A stretch of DNA of 64,000 bases from Clostridiales bacterium (GTDB taxonomy: Bacteria > Bacillota > Clostridia > Lachnospirales > Lachnospiraceae), in assembly GCA_018372435.1 (NCBI GenBank), contig JAHAJA010000007.1, positions 107,612 to 171,611 of the forward strand, written 5' to 3'. Of the stretch, positions 42,130 to 51,845 are shown in pieces. Positions within the stretch are counted from its first letter, which is position 1, and every line of letters starts with the position of its first letter. The notes under the pieces were generated by a model. That model made no database searches. It was not told the DNA's origin and was given only the letters and a program-made list of their open reading frames with translations. Both the position numbers and the translations under genes were made by a program.

Positions 42130-42813
42130 CTAATTTTCTACAGCACTAACACCATATTTTGCTTGTTCGCTTGTAAATCCTTCAAACTCAAGTTGATCTA
42201 TTAAGCCACTTTTTGAATATGAAGATATTGATAAGTAATCCTTTGCTTTTTTAGCCGCTTGTTCATTCCAATCAGCTCCACATTGTTTAACGCCGTATTC
42301 TGCTTCTTTACTTGTAAATCCTTCAAACTCAAGCTGTTTTACTAAGCCACTTCTTGAAAAAGCACTAAACGATAGATAATCTATTGCTTTGTCTGCTGCT
42401 TGTTCTTTCCAATCAGCTCCGCAATTATCTACTCCATATTCCGCTTCTTCGCTCGTGAATCCTTCAAACTCAAGCTGTTTTACTAAGCCGCTTTTTGAAA
42501 AAGCACTAAATGATAAATAATCTTTTGCTTTATCAAGTGCATTTTTTTCTCCCATTGTTGCTTTATCTGTTTTATCTTTTGTTTCTTCTTTTTCTTTTTC
42601 TTTTTCCTTTGTTTTGTCTTTTTCTTCTTTATCAGCTTTTTTCTCTTCTTTTTTGGTATCTTGTGTATCTACAGCTGCTACATCTGTTGAATTGTTTTTG
42701 TCTTTATAATCATTAAATTCAGAACCACCTACAATTCTTGCTACGATAATAACTATAACAACCCAAAACCACCATCTTTTTAATATTGATTTTTTTACCT
42801 TTGTTTGACTCAT
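42130..42813 (-). CDS. Membrane-anchored Ltp-family protein with three Ltp repeats
   Basis: 227 residues. One span at ~10-26 (WWFWVVIVIIVARIVGG), a Lys/Glu-rich linker (~45-85), then three ~45-residue repeats (from ~92, ~140, ~185) each with AKDYLSFSAFSKSGLVKQLEFEGFTSEEAEYGV-like wording, the last diverged. This is the repeat of host-surface Ltp proteins (PF07553), of which phage TP-J34 Ltp blocks phage DNA injection. The repeats are nearly identical in DNA, pointing to recent duplication. GGGAGGG precedes the ATG. Confidence 0.8.
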   Translation of the reverse strand: MSQTKVKKSILKRWWFWVVIVIIVARIVGGSEFNDYKDKNNSTDVAAVDTQDTKKEEKKADKEEKDKTKEKEKEKEETKDKTDKATMGEKNALDKAKDYLSFSAFSKSGLVKQLEFEGFTSEEAEYGVDNCGADWKEQAADKAIDYLSFSAFSRSGLVKQLEFEGFTSKEAEYGVKQCGADWNEQAAKKAKDYLSISSYSKSGLIDQLEFEGFTSEQAKYGVSAVEN

Positions 42814-42995
42814 CTTATTAATAAACCCTCCCTATGATTAATGTTCTCTAATAATGATAATTCCCAAATGGAAATACCTGTTCTTTATATTACCACATTT
42901 AACCATATTATGCATGCTTTTCTGCACAATAATTGTATTTAATAACTTAATCGCATAAACTCTAGTTGCTATTGTATCCCATACTGGTCGAACGC

Positions 42996-43049
42996 AAAAA
43001 AAGGACTGTCACACTAACCGATTAAAATCAGCAGTGCACAGCTCCTTTT
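42996..43049 (-). terminator. Terminator of the HD hydrolase gene
   Basis: AAAAGGA (42999-43005) pairs with TCCTTTT (43043-43049), with TGTCACACT/AGTGCACA inside; minus-strand T run follows. Confidence 0.6.
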
Positions 43050-43056
43050 ATCTTTG

Positions 43057-44958
43057 CTATATCTGAAATCTTTTCACAATCTGAGCACCGATTCGTTTAC
43101 CGATGCTGACTAACAGCTCTTCTCTTTTCTCCTTAAGAACCTCTTCCTCATCTTTTGCTAAAATGTAAATATAGAATACAGGCAGATAATCGGAATCGAG
43201 TTGTAAAATATCTGCAATCCCGCTGATATCTTTTAAGGTAGAGATTGCCCCCTTATGGTTATAGAAATAAATTGGAGAATCTAATCCAAGCGAAATCCGT
43301 TTAAATAAAGTAACCGTATCATAAGTCTTAAGGTTGGTCACGATACGGTTTGTTTCCTCTTTGACGATTTCACTGACCATTTGTTCAAAAGAATCAATGT
43401 TCATTTCCTTACTATGTCTCGTAATAAAAGATAATACAAATCCAGAAGAATTTTTCACCGTATTCTCTAACATTTGATGAATTAGCTCCGTAGATTTTTC
43501 CCAAGAAGATAGCTCATTTTCTTTCTCTAGAAATACTTCAATCTTGTCTTTATGCTTCATTAACTCCAGTTTAACAGCATCATCAATAATCTTAAAATTC
43601 TCACTCCGCTTAATCAGTGAATGATACCGTTTGCTATTACGTAGCAATTCCGCCAGACGTTGTGCTAACACAAAGTCCTCCGAACCCTCTACAATCTCTT
43701 TATTATGATAATATTCGGTATAATAAATCTGACGGAGTACGGTCGTTAACCAAGAATCATTCCATTGAGAAAGTGCATTTGCTTTGATTGCTGACTTTTT
43801 ATCCCCAAGTGGAAACCAAAGTCCTGAGATGTCAAATGGTATTAATACTTCGTTGTCACGATGTTTTTCCAATACTGATTCATTCAAATATTTCTTCACC
43901 AAATCTTTTACGATTCCTTCTAGAATGTAATCAGATTGGATGACTCTATGATGATAAATAATATCTTTATAACTATTATATCTACGCTTAACAAAATCCT
44001 CTACTGAACTTACTGCCTTCAATGGAACACAGAAAAAAATCTCTCCATTCTCCACTATCAGCTGCATATCATTAATAATTCTGCTATACTCTATCTTTCC
44101 AGAATCCTTTCCTGAATTGATTACATCTCTCGTCGCATAATCCAATCGGTCTCCGTCCAAACTAGAATCAATAATCCTATGAAGATACCCGAATGCTCCA
44201 TCTTCTGCAAAGATTCTTTTTACACTTTCTAGTACAAGCAGTTCAAATAAATTCTTATCGTATTTCTCATCCTCCTCTGAGATAGGTGCAATAATTTTAT
44301 TTAAAATACCCTCACTGATCTCGTCACCCATTTGTTCGTGTAATTTCTTATCACCCTCAAAGTATTTCGACATGATCTCTACAAATTCTTTTGCGTTTTT
44401 CTTTTCACTTATTGCTTTGTCTTTATATTCTAGGTAAACATCCTTAAGCGCATATTCGACAATATGACTAAATGGAGGATGTCCAATATCATGTAACAAT
44501 GCTGCTGCCCGAATGGATTGAATGAGGATAAGATACATAACCGTATATTGATCCGGGATATTGTTCGGTATAAGGGAATGCTGTAACTTATCCAGCTCAA
44601 TCTGTGGCATTGCCTGTGGTAGCCTACCACCTAATTTTTCTTCACAAACCTCCGTCTGCTGTCTTACTATATCTAAAATCGCGGCATATTCTCTATCAAA
44701 GATTTCAAAGAATTCACCTAGCATGGAATCCGTTGTATTCAGTAACGATTGAAAAAACATATCAGAGCAAAGTTTCATCGTACCAATAGAGTGTTCAAAT
44801 CGTTTGGTTCGGTTAGAAGGAAATGTTAGATATACCGTAGAATTTTGATATACGTCATGGAGACGATTAAATCCAAGTGTTGAAACAATTCTTCTTTCAT
44901 ATTCGGTTAATGGAATCAAACCATGAATAGAATCGTTTAAATAAATTCCTTTTTTCAA
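43057..44958 (-). CDS. Large HD domain hydrolase (dNTPase/SAMHD1-like)
   Basis: 633 residues. The HD signature is clear: RFEHSIGTM (H), RAAALLHDIGHPPFSHIVEYAL (HD) and DGDRLDYATRDVINSG (D). This order is typical of deoxynucleotide triphosphohydrolase-like proteins such as SAMHD1 and YdhJ. The C-terminal third has no recognised domain. It could control nucleotide pools or, like some dNTPases, restrict phage, but that is only inference. TTG start at 44958 with AGGAGG upstream. Confidence 0.85.
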   Translation of the reverse strand: MKKGIYLNDSIHGLIPLTEYERRIVSTLGFNRLHDVYQNSTVYLTFPSNRTKRFEHSIGTMKLCSDMFFQSLLNTTDSMLGEFFEIFDREYAAILDIVRQQTEVCEEKLGGRLPQAMPQIELDKLQHSLIPNNIPDQYTVMYLILIQSIRAAALLHDIGHPPFSHIVEYALKDVYLEYKDKAISEKKNAKEFVEIMSKYFEGDKKLHEQMGDEISEGILNKIIAPISEEDEKYDKNLFELLVLESVKRIFAEDGAFGYLHRIIDSSLDGDRLDYATRDVINSGKDSGKIEYSRIINDMQLIVENGEIFFCVPLKAVSSVEDFVKRRYNSYKDIIYHHRVIQSDYILEGIVKDLVKKYLNESVLEKHRDNEVLIPFDISGLWFPLGDKKSAIKANALSQWNDSWLTTVLRQIYYTEYYHNKEIVEGSEDFVLAQRLAELLRNSKRYHSLIKRSENFKIIDDAVKLELMKHKDKIEVFLEKENELSSWEKSTELIHQMLENTVKNSSGFVLSFITRHSKEMNIDSFEQMVSEIVKEETNRIVTNLKTYDTVTLFKRISLGLDSPIYFYNHKGAISTLKDISGIADILQLDSDYLPVFYIYILAKDEEEVLKEKREELLVSIGKRIGAQIVKRFQI

Positions 44959-45049
44959 GTTAAGCCTCCTACTGTTTTTTTCTCTATTATAAAGTATCTC
45001 CGCTTATAATTCTAGTGATTCAATGTAAATGTGTCATATAGCGAAAATA

Positions 45050-45595
45050 CTATCCTTTCAACTTTACTTCCCCAATACTGCTATACGTCAACTTTCCTTC
45101 CCTATGCTCCGATTTCATGAGGTTAATTGTTGTTACCTTCATACGTATCGGTGATATCTTTTTTGCAAACTCTTTCTCATCAAAATTGGAATTCATTCTA
45201 CATCTTCGTCCAAGTGTAATGTGTGGCCTAAACGGCTTATCATCTACTGAAAATTCATTTGCTTTTAATCCTTGAATCAACGTATGCTGCAACTTGTCCA
45301 ATGTATCATTTTCACGAATTCCACACCAATATAGGAGTTCTCCATTATTGATAAATTTACCGAGCCCGCCTACTTCTATATCAAAAACATCGCTCCCAAA
45401 AGCTGACTGATTCATTACATTCCTTATATCCTTAATCCGATTCGAAGATACTTCTCCTAAAAACGCAACAGTCAGATGAAGATTTGAGGTTCTAGTAAAA
45501 TTACCACTTACCGCTTCTTTACTTAAATCCTGTATTGTTTTATATAATTGCTCTTTTATTTCCGGTGTAAAATTAATTGCTATAAATAGTCTCAT
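45050..45595 (-). CDS. thpR: RNA 2',3'-cyclic phosphodiesterase (ThpR/LigT family)
   Basis: About 181 residues with two HxT/S motifs, HLTVAFLG (H40) and HITLGR (H125), the 2H phosphoesterase signature. The start FIAINFTPEIKEQL is typical. It opens 2',3'-cyclic phosphates on RNA. ATG 45595 is preferred (GAGGTG upstream); GTG 45604 is the alternative. It follows the exporter genes on the same strand. Confidence 0.92.
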   Translation of the reverse strand: MRLFIAINFTPEIKEQLYKTIQDLSKEAVSGNFTRTSNLHLTVAFLGEVSSNRIKDIRNVMNQSAFGSDVFDIEVGGLGKFINNGELLYWCGIRENDTLDKLQHTLIQGLKANEFSVDDKPFRPHITLGRRCRMNSNFDEKEFAKKISPIRMKVTTINLMKSEHREGKLTYSSIGEVKLKG

Positions 45596-45651
45596 GGTAA
45601 TCACCTCTTTCCTAGGTCATCACGACATCAAAGTTTCATAATCAATATTAC

Positions 45652-47514
45652 TTAACTAGCTTTACATTCAAATTGACTATAATAAAGAGAAGCGTAGAAA
45701 CCATTTTGTTCAAGAAGACTCTGATGATTTCCTCTTTCTACAATATCACCATCTTTCACAACCAAAATCATATCAGCATTTTGGATTGTTGATAATCTAT
45801 GGGCTATGACGAAACTTGTTTTATCCTTCATAAGTCTTGATAGAGCTTTCTGAATTTCTACTTCCGTCCTTGTATCTACACTTGAGGTAGCCTCATCTAA
45901 TATCATAATCGTAGGATTTGTCAACATAGCACGAGCGATGGTTAAGAGCTGCATTTGTCCTTGAGAAATATTCGATGTCTCACTAGATATCACTGTGTCA
46001 TATCCATGTTCCAGTGTACGAATAAAATGATCACAACAAGCAGCTTTTGCTGCAGCAATTATTTCTTCACGGGTAGCATCCATCTTACCGTATGCAATAT
46101 TCTCAGCTATTGTACCTTCAAACAGCCATGTATCTTGAAGTACCATGCCAATTTGTCTACGCAATGTATCTCTTGGGATTTCATTAATATTGACCCCATC
46201 AATTGATATAACTCCTCCCTTCAATTCATAAAATCGCATAATCAAGTTGATTAATGTAGTTTTTCCTCCACCAGTTGGCCCGACAATGGCTACCATCTCA
46301 TTTGGTTTTACTTCCAGATTTAAATCTTTTATCAAAATCTTATCATCTGTATATCCAAACTTTACATTGTTAAACTCTACTCTTCCCTTAGATATAGAAT
46401 GTTCATTCGATGAAACTTCATTCAATTTATTATCTGTAATCTCTTCCTCTTCATCTAATAGTTCAAAAACTCTCTCCGCTCCTGCAATTGCAGATTGTAA
46501 GGACATAATATCATAAGACGCAAGGGTAATAGGCTCAGAAACTTGATTTACGTATTGTAAAAATGCCTGAATTCCACCTAAGGTAATTTGACCATTCAGT
46601 GTCATTATTCCACCTACAATCGCTGTCGCTACAAAACCTAATTGACTTAAAAGTCGAATCGTTGGATAAATAGCAAAATCAACAAATTGAGCCTTTCTAT
46701 TTGCTTCCAATTGCTTTTTATTAAGCTCGTCAACTCGTTGTATGATATCCTCTTGTTGATTGAAGATCTTTATAATACGATTACCAGAATACACTTCTTC
46801 AATCTTTCCACTTAGCTCACCCATTGCAGCAAAGTTATATCCATAATATCGTTGACTTAAATTTGATACATAATTTGTTGCAATCGCACTAATTCCAATG
46901 AATACAAAAAATATTACAAATAACTTTGGATTTATTATTATCATTGAAATCATTGAGAGTATAATTGTAAAACAAGAAGAAATAAACTGTATAAATCCAA
47001 CTTGCATTACGTGAGATACTTTTTCAAGGTCAGTTGTTACTCGACTCATAACCTCACCTGTTTTATGAGAATCAAAGTATTTCAGTGGAAGCTTATTTAT
47101 CTTTTTGCTAATGTCTTTACGTAATGACAGTGTTAGATTTTCCCCTATGCTAGCTATTATATATTGCTGAATATAAGAAAGAACACAGTTAATCACTGAT
47201 GTTATTGCTATTATCATAACTGGCCTAGCCACTGCCTGTGTCACCATTGATAGAACGCTTACGGATTTATCAAAGCTGCGAATTGCATCTACTAGATTAT
47301 TGATTGCTGCTCCTACCATAAGTGGTATAATTGCATATGATATACTACTAAGTAGTACCAATATACCTACAATGATTAGCTTTTTGTTTTGTGTTTTTAA
47401 GCTTCTCATTAGTCTTTTCATGGTCTTCTTCGTATTTTGAGGCATATCCTCATGAATCATGATTGTATCTTTCTTATTAATCTTATCTTTCGTTTTAATC
47501 TTATCCTTCTTCAT
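45652..47514 (-). CDS. Heterodimeric ABC exporter subunit with canonical catalytic site
   Basis: 620 residues: a cytoplasmic lead, six membrane spans, then a nucleotide-binding domain with Walker A GPTGGGKT, signature ISQGQ, Walker B IMILDEATSSVD (catalytic Glu) and switch FVIAHRLS (His). It pairs with the subunit at 47519-49246: the proper Walker site here faces the proper FSGGQ of the partner, and this subunit's altered ISQGQ faces the partner's degenerate site. This is the pattern of LmrCD/BmrCD-like multidrug exporters. AAGGAG overlaps the end of the upstream gene. Confidence 0.93.
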   Translation of the reverse strand: MKKDKIKTKDKINKKDTIMIHEDMPQNTKKTMKRLMRSLKTQNKKLIIVGILVLLSSISYAIIPLMVGAAINNLVDAIRSFDKSVSVLSMVTQAVARPVMIIAITSVINCVLSYIQQYIIASIGENLTLSLRKDISKKINKLPLKYFDSHKTGEVMSRVTTDLEKVSHVMQVGFIQFISSCFTIILSMISMIIINPKLFVIFFVFIGISAIATNYVSNLSQRYYGYNFAAMGELSGKIEEVYSGNRIIKIFNQQEDIIQRVDELNKKQLEANRKAQFVDFAIYPTIRLLSQLGFVATAIVGGIMTLNGQITLGGIQAFLQYVNQVSEPITLASYDIMSLQSAIAGAERVFELLDEEEEITDNKLNEVSSNEHSISKGRVEFNNVKFGYTDDKILIKDLNLEVKPNEMVAIVGPTGGGKTTLINLIMRFYELKGGVISIDGVNINEIPRDTLRRQIGMVLQDTWLFEGTIAENIAYGKMDATREEIIAAAKAACCDHFIRTLEHGYDTVISSETSNISQGQMQLLTIARAMLTNPTIMILDEATSSVDTRTEVEIQKALSRLMKDKTSFVIAHRLSTIQNADMILVVKDGDIVERGNHQSLLEQNGFYASLYYSQFECKAS

Positions 47515-47518
47515 AAAA

Positions 47519-49246
47519 TCAAGACTCCTTTATATCCATTTGACTTTTTGCAATTGCTTGATATACAGAACAGTTTTTCATTAGTTCTGTATGCTTACCA
47601 CTACCAACTAGCTTACCTTCATCTAATACAAGAATTTGATCTGCATCCATAATTGTACTTACTCTCTGAGCAATTATAATCTTAACTGCATCTGTCATAT
47701 TCTCTTTTAGGGATTTACGAAGTGCTGAATCTGTTTTTAAATCTAGCGCAGAAAAGCTATCATCAAAAATATAAATTGGTACCTTTCTAATAAGAGCTCT
47801 TGCTATAGATAATCGTTGTTTTTGTCCACCAGAGAAATTAGAACCACCTTGTGAGACTTCCGTATCTATCCCTAGAGGCAGTTTATCTATAAAAGAAGCT
47901 GATTGAGATATCCTTAATGCTCTTTCCATATCCTCCTTCGTTGCCTCTTTATATCCCATTCTTAGATTATCCTCAATTGTTCCACTGAATAAAAACGCTT
48001 TTTGAGGAATGTAACCAATAGTATCCCTTAATTCCTTTTGTGAAAGGCTTCTTATATCCGCACCATTTATACGAATTTCTCCTTGATCTATGTCATGTAA
48101 TCTTAACATAAGGTTAGCAATCGTGCTCTTGCCAGAACCTGTACTTCCAATAATGGCTGTTGTTTCACCTTTTTTACATGAAAATGATATTTTTTTTATA
48201 ACTGGCTCCTCTGCCCCGTTATAAAAGAAAGAAACATTCTTAAATTCAACTACTGCATATTGATCCTTAATACATTCCTTTTCTATATTTAAATCCTGAA
48301 TTTCTGGATTAATTTCTAGAACTTCCTCTAAACGATCAAGACATGATTTCATTTTAGGAAGGGTTACACTTGTTGTGGTGGCCAATATTAGATAGCTTAA
48401 TGTTATAATAGAATATTCAGTTACAGCTGTTATTTGGCCAATTTCCATTGTCCCTTTCATAGAATGCACTCCACCAATCCAAACTATAATAGCTATGGAT
48501 ATGCCTATGATAAGCCATATTGTAGGATTTAATACAGCAAATAGCTTATTTAGGTTTATCATATCTGTTGCATAACTCCTAAACGCTTTATCTGCTCTTC
48601 CTTCCTCATATCTTTCATTTCCAAAAGCACGAATAACACGAATTCCGGTAATTGATTCTCTTATTACTTGATTGATTTTATCTAATTTAGCCTGTACCTT
48701 TTTAGATATAAATATTGATTTCTTAAGTACTAATCCAGCTACAACTATAAATATTACTACAGATACAATAAGTATTAAAGCTAAACTAGAACTAGTATAT
48801 GCGGTCATGACAATAGATGCCCCAATCATAAGTGGAGCTGGAACTATAAGCTGCAAGAACAATCCAAGTGTCTGTTGTAGATTAGATATATCTGAAGTTG
48901 TACGTGTAATCATAGAAGATACTCCAATAGTGTCAAATTCATGTATCGATAACTCTTGACTCTTTCGGAAAATCTTATCTCTCATATAATATCCAAACAC
49001 TGCAGCAAGATCTGCAGAATAATAACTTCCGAGTACAGCTACCACTGTTGTTACGAAAAGAACTACGATCATTTGAACCCCTATGTGAAGAATCTCATTC
49101 ATATCACCCTTCAAAATTCCATTATCTACAATCCCTGCCATTAAAAATGGAATTAATAATGTCCCTACTACTTGTCCTAAAAGCATAACTAGGGTGATTC
49201 CTACTTTAACTTTTCTTTCTTGTAGGAATAATTTTAAATACTTCAT
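47519..49246 (-). CDS. Heterodimeric ABC exporter subunit with degenerate catalytic site
   Basis: 575 residues: six spans, then Walker A GSTGSGKS (367-374), signature FSGGQ (471-475), and a degenerate Walker B IYIFDD with Asp at 496 in place of Glu plus IIAQRVS with Gln at 526 in place of His. Together with the 620-residue subunit this fits an asymmetric drug exporter with one active site. GGCGGAGG precedes the ATG, and the promoter at 49297-49327 is MerR-type. Confidence 0.93.
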   Translation of the reverse strand: MKYLKLFLQERKVKVGITLVMLLGQVVGTLLIPFLMAGIVDNGILKGDMNEILHIGVQMIVVLFVTTVVAVLGSYYSADLAAVFGYYMRDKIFRKSQELSIHEFDTIGVSSMITRTTSDISNLQQTLGLFLQLIVPAPLMIGASIVMTAYTSSSLALILIVSVVIFIVVAGLVLKKSIFISKKVQAKLDKINQVIRESITGIRVIRAFGNERYEEGRADKAFRSYATDMINLNKLFAVLNPTIWLIIGISIAIIVWIGGVHSMKGTMEIGQITAVTEYSIITLSYLILATTTSVTLPKMKSCLDRLEEVLEINPEIQDLNIEKECIKDQYAVVEFKNVSFFYNGAEEPVIKKISFSCKKGETTAIIGSTGSGKSTIANLMLRLHDIDQGEIRINGADIRSLSQKELRDTIGYIPQKAFLFSGTIEDNLRMGYKEATKEDMERALRISQSASFIDKLPLGIDTEVSQGGSNFSGGQKQRLSIARALIRKVPIYIFDDSFSALDLKTDSALRKSLKENMTDAVKIIIAQRVSTIMDADQILVLDEGKLVGSGKHTELMKNCSVYQAIAKSQMDIKES

Positions 49247-49296
49247 AATTTTCCTCCGCCTTGTAAATAATTTTGCTAATATTCCTGTGCAGTGGT

Positions 49297-49327
49297 ATTA
49301 TAAAGCTTAAAGTAACTTTAATGTCAA
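49297..49327 (-). promoter_or_regulatory. MerR-activated promoter of the ABC exporter
   Basis: TTGACA (49327-49322) and TATAAT (49302-49297) are perfect consensus hexamers with a 19-bp spacer holding the 15-bp palindrome TTAAAGTTACTTTAA (49307-49321). This is the standard design for MerR-type drug sensors. It lies between the divergent MerR and exporter genes. Confidence 0.85.
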
Positions 49328-49359
49328 CAATTTTATTCAAAGTAAAATTTGGAGGTTTT

Positions 49360-50160
49360 ATGAAAGAAAAAACTACTATGCAAATTAAAGAATTTTCTGC
49401 TCTTACAGGTATTAAGCGTGAAAATCTAAGATATTATGATCAAATTGGACTGTTATCACCGGAATTTCGTGGTGATAATGGTTATCGCTATTATAATAGA
49501 AGTCAATTAACTACAGCATATTTAATTATCTCTCTTAGAGAACTTGGAATTGGAATTGAAGAGATAAGACGATATATTGATATACGTTCACCCGAAGAAA
49601 TGTTTTCCTTATTCAGCTCACAGAAAAAACATATATTAACTGAAATAAAAAAACTGAAACGCATACTAGAAGTTATGCAACTTTATGTGGAAATGGCAGA
49701 GGATGCTATGAAATATAAAGAAAATAGTATAACAATTGAATACAAAAATAAAGAGCCTATCTTTTTAGGACCTATTATCCCTAAAGGCTCATCTGATGAG
49801 TATGCGATATCATTTTATAATTTTGCTGCTCAAAATGGAATTGATATTGGTTATCCCCTTGGTGCTATTATTAGTAAAGAGGACCTTGAATCAGGAAATA
49901 CTTTAAATGTTCAGCAATATTATTTTAAAGCTATAAATGAGCAAAAATCATATAAGCCTGAAGGTAAGTATGCAGTTTTCTATGGAAGATGTGCTTATGG
50001 AGAATCTGATGATCTTTATGAAAAATTATATGCATTTATAAAAGAAAATAAATTACGCATATGTAGCGATGCCTACGAGGAATATCCCCTAAATGAACTT
50101 TCAACTAAAGATGAAAATCAATACTGTATTAAGATAGAAATTATGGTGGACGATATTTGA
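49360..50160 (+). CDS. MerR family regulator of the ABC exporter (BmrR-like)
   Basis: About 266 residues. ATG 49360 has GGAGG upstream; the longer frame from 49273 crosses the promoter and is rejected. Winged helix MQIKEFSALTGIKRENLRYYDQIGLLSPEFRGDNGYRYYNRSQL, coiled coil, then from ~130 a GyrI-like ligand domain (YAVFYGRCAYGESDD). It most likely senses a drug or other amphiphile and activates the divergent exporter promoter by untwisting its 19-bp spacer. Confidence 0.88.
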   Translation: MKEKTTMQIKEFSALTGIKRENLRYYDQIGLLSPEFRGDNGYRYYNRSQLTTAYLIISLRELGIGIEEIRRYIDIRSPEEMFSLFSSQKKHILTEIKKLKRILEVMQLYVEMAEDAMKYKENSITIEYKNKEPIFLGPIIPKGSSDEYAISFYNFAAQNGIDIGYPLGAIISKEDLESGNTLNVQQYYFKAINEQKSYKPEGKYAVFYGRCAYGESDDLYEKLYAFIKENKLRICSDAYEEYPLNELSTKDENQYCIKIEIMVDDI

Positions 50161-50170
50161 TTCCAATATA

Positions 50171-50203
50171 AAAGAGATTCTACCTTAAAGGTAAAATCTC
50201 TTT
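50171..50203. terminator. Bidirectional terminator
   Basis: AAAGAGATT pairs with AATCTCTTT, with inner TACCTTAAAGGTA pairing, between convergent genes. Confidence 0.8.
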
Positions 50204-50252
50204 CTTTCAGCATGTTTATCAGAAAAACTCCTGAAGGTGTATCCTTAATGTC

Positions 50253-50969
50253 TTACAGCAAAGTTAATCCTGAGATCAATAACAAAATATAAGTGATTTT
50301 TAAGAACAACGTCTGATTTATCTTATCGAATAACTTGTTCCCTAACCAAATGGATATTATAAGTGGTATCATACTTAATCCAATAAGTGTTATTGTATTT
50401 GGTGTATAAAAACCACTTTTTGCATGAGTAAACATTAGGATAATAGCTAATACAACCCAAACAGGAGATAATGTGGCTCGGAATTCTTGCTTATCCTTTA
50501 GCACACTCACTGCATAGATCACAAGCAACGCTCCACCCGAAACAAACATACCATGTATAATTCCTGCAATCAAAATAACAAATATCATGAAAAACTCTGG
50601 AACTCTTACTTGTTTTTTACAAAACATCTTATACAAAGCAATAATTATAATTAAAATAGCATATGCAGTTAGTAAAAAATTAAGTGGAAGTATTTCGAAC
50701 AACCAGATTCCTAACAGCATACCAATAATCATAAAAATTATTATCTTGGTAAAAACTTTTTTATTGACATAATCCCTATTCTTCCACCAAATATAAACAC
50801 ATGCTACCAAAGTAAATACATTCAGTACCGTTTTCGCTTCATTAACTCCTATTAGATGAATAGAAAAAGGCATTGCTAACATATTTCCTGCAAATCCTGT
50901 AAGTACTTGAATCGTGTTTGCAATTAAAATTATTACTAAAAATAAGATTGAATTCACTATTTGATTCAT
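50253..50969 (-). CDS. TauE/SafE family sulfite/anion exporter
   Basis: 238 residues with about eight hydrophobic spans. TauE/SafE wording: IQVLTGFAGNMLAMPFSIHLIGVNEAKTVLN near the start and IIHGMFVSGGALLVIYAV in the second half, the internal repeat of the family. Members export sulfite, sulfoacetate and other organic anions. AAAGGATG precedes the ATG. It lies 77 bp downstream of the LUD gene. Confidence 0.85.
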   Translation of the reverse strand: MNQIVNSILFLVIILIANTIQVLTGFAGNMLAMPFSIHLIGVNEAKTVLNVFTLVACVYIWWKNRDYVNKKVFTKIIIFMIIGMLLGIWLFEILPLNFLLTAYAILIIIIALYKMFCKKQVRVPEFFMIFVILIAGIIHGMFVSGGALLVIYAVSVLKDKQEFRATLSPVWVVLAIILMFTHAKSGFYTPNTITLIGLSMIPLIISIWLGNKLFDKINQTLFLKITYILLLISGLTLL

Positions 50970-51046
50970 ATCATCCTTTCACTTATATCAAACAACTCTA
51001 ATGTTATTATTCTACTCATTAAATAAAAACATATACACCATATACT

Positions 51047-51688
51047 TTAAAAACCCAAAACCTCACCAACGAATATAACCTTTATCCTTCCCTTATTAAA
51101 TTGTCCTTTAATAACCACAAAATCATTGCAAATTCTATTTGGACTTTTGCAATCAATACAATATCCAAGTTTTGCACATGGTGTATCTTTATTTAATCTT
51201 TTTGCATCAATTGGTGCAGCGTATTGCCTTACTCTAATCTCTGCCTCTTCTAAGTTTTTAACAATTTTATTAATACCAGTTACAATTATAACCTGTTTAG
51301 GACCATACAACATAGGAGCAACTCTACTTCCATTTCCATCTATATTATATAACTCACCACTTTCTGTTATCGCATTTGTACTACTAATAAAAGTATCGGC
51401 AGAAAAATTCTTAATATATATTTCTCTTTTTTCATTCTTTGTTAATTTTTCTTCATATTTATCTAAAAAATTGAAACTTCCATTTCTCAGAAAATCTATT
51501 ATTTTAGTTTCAAATAGGGTCATTGAGTCCCCCACGCCAACAGTAGAACCTTCTGCGATAAGCTCTTTTAATTTTTGAAGTAGCTGCTCTCTATTATTAA
51601 CATAATACCCTTCCATATTACGACTATTTAGGTTTTTTATAGTTCTCTCAACTTGTTTCTCAATATACCATGCAACATTCTTGTCCAT
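51047..51688 (-). CDS. LUD domain protein (DUF162, lactate utilisation-like)
   Basis: 213 residues. LUD landmarks: LIAEGSTVGVGDSMTLFE, FISSTNAITESGELYNIDGNGSRVAPMLYGPKQVIIVTGINKIV and APIDAKRL, followed by a Cys cluster CAKLGYCIDCKSPNRICND that could bind a cluster or metal. Stand-alone LUD proteins with this tail occur in clostridia; the role is unknown. GGAGG precedes the ATG. An inverted repeat ATAGACAGT/ACTGTCTAT lies at 51720-51763 upstream. Confidence 0.85.
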   Translation of the reverse strand: MDKNVAWYIEKQVERTIKNLNSRNMEGYYVNNREQLLQKLKELIAEGSTVGVGDSMTLFETKIIDFLRNGSFNFLDKYEEKLTKNEKREIYIKNFSADTFISSTNAITESGELYNIDGNGSRVAPMLYGPKQVIIVTGINKIVKNLEEAEIRVRQYAAPIDAKRLNKDTPCAKLGYCIDCKSPNRICNDFVVIKGQFNKGRIKVIFVGEVLGF

Positions 51689-51845
51689 ATTTATATGCCT
51701 CCTAGCGCTAAAATAAAATATAGACAGTCTACTACCATATGTAACATAAAGTCAACTGTCTATCTAAAATTTAATTCTATATATTTAAAGAAGACTTACC
51801 ACCTTACAGTAAGTCCCCTTTATCCAAATTAATTTATATCCCTAG

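Noticed and set aside
43057..44958. HD hydrolase as a phage-defence gene
   Set aside because: dNTPase-like proteins can have antiviral roles, but no defence partner gene lies beside it; left as a general HD hydrolase.
49273..49359. N-terminal extension of the MerR gene
   Set aside because: It would place coding sequence over the divergent 19-bp-spacer promoter, and the ATG at 49360 has GGAGG upstream.
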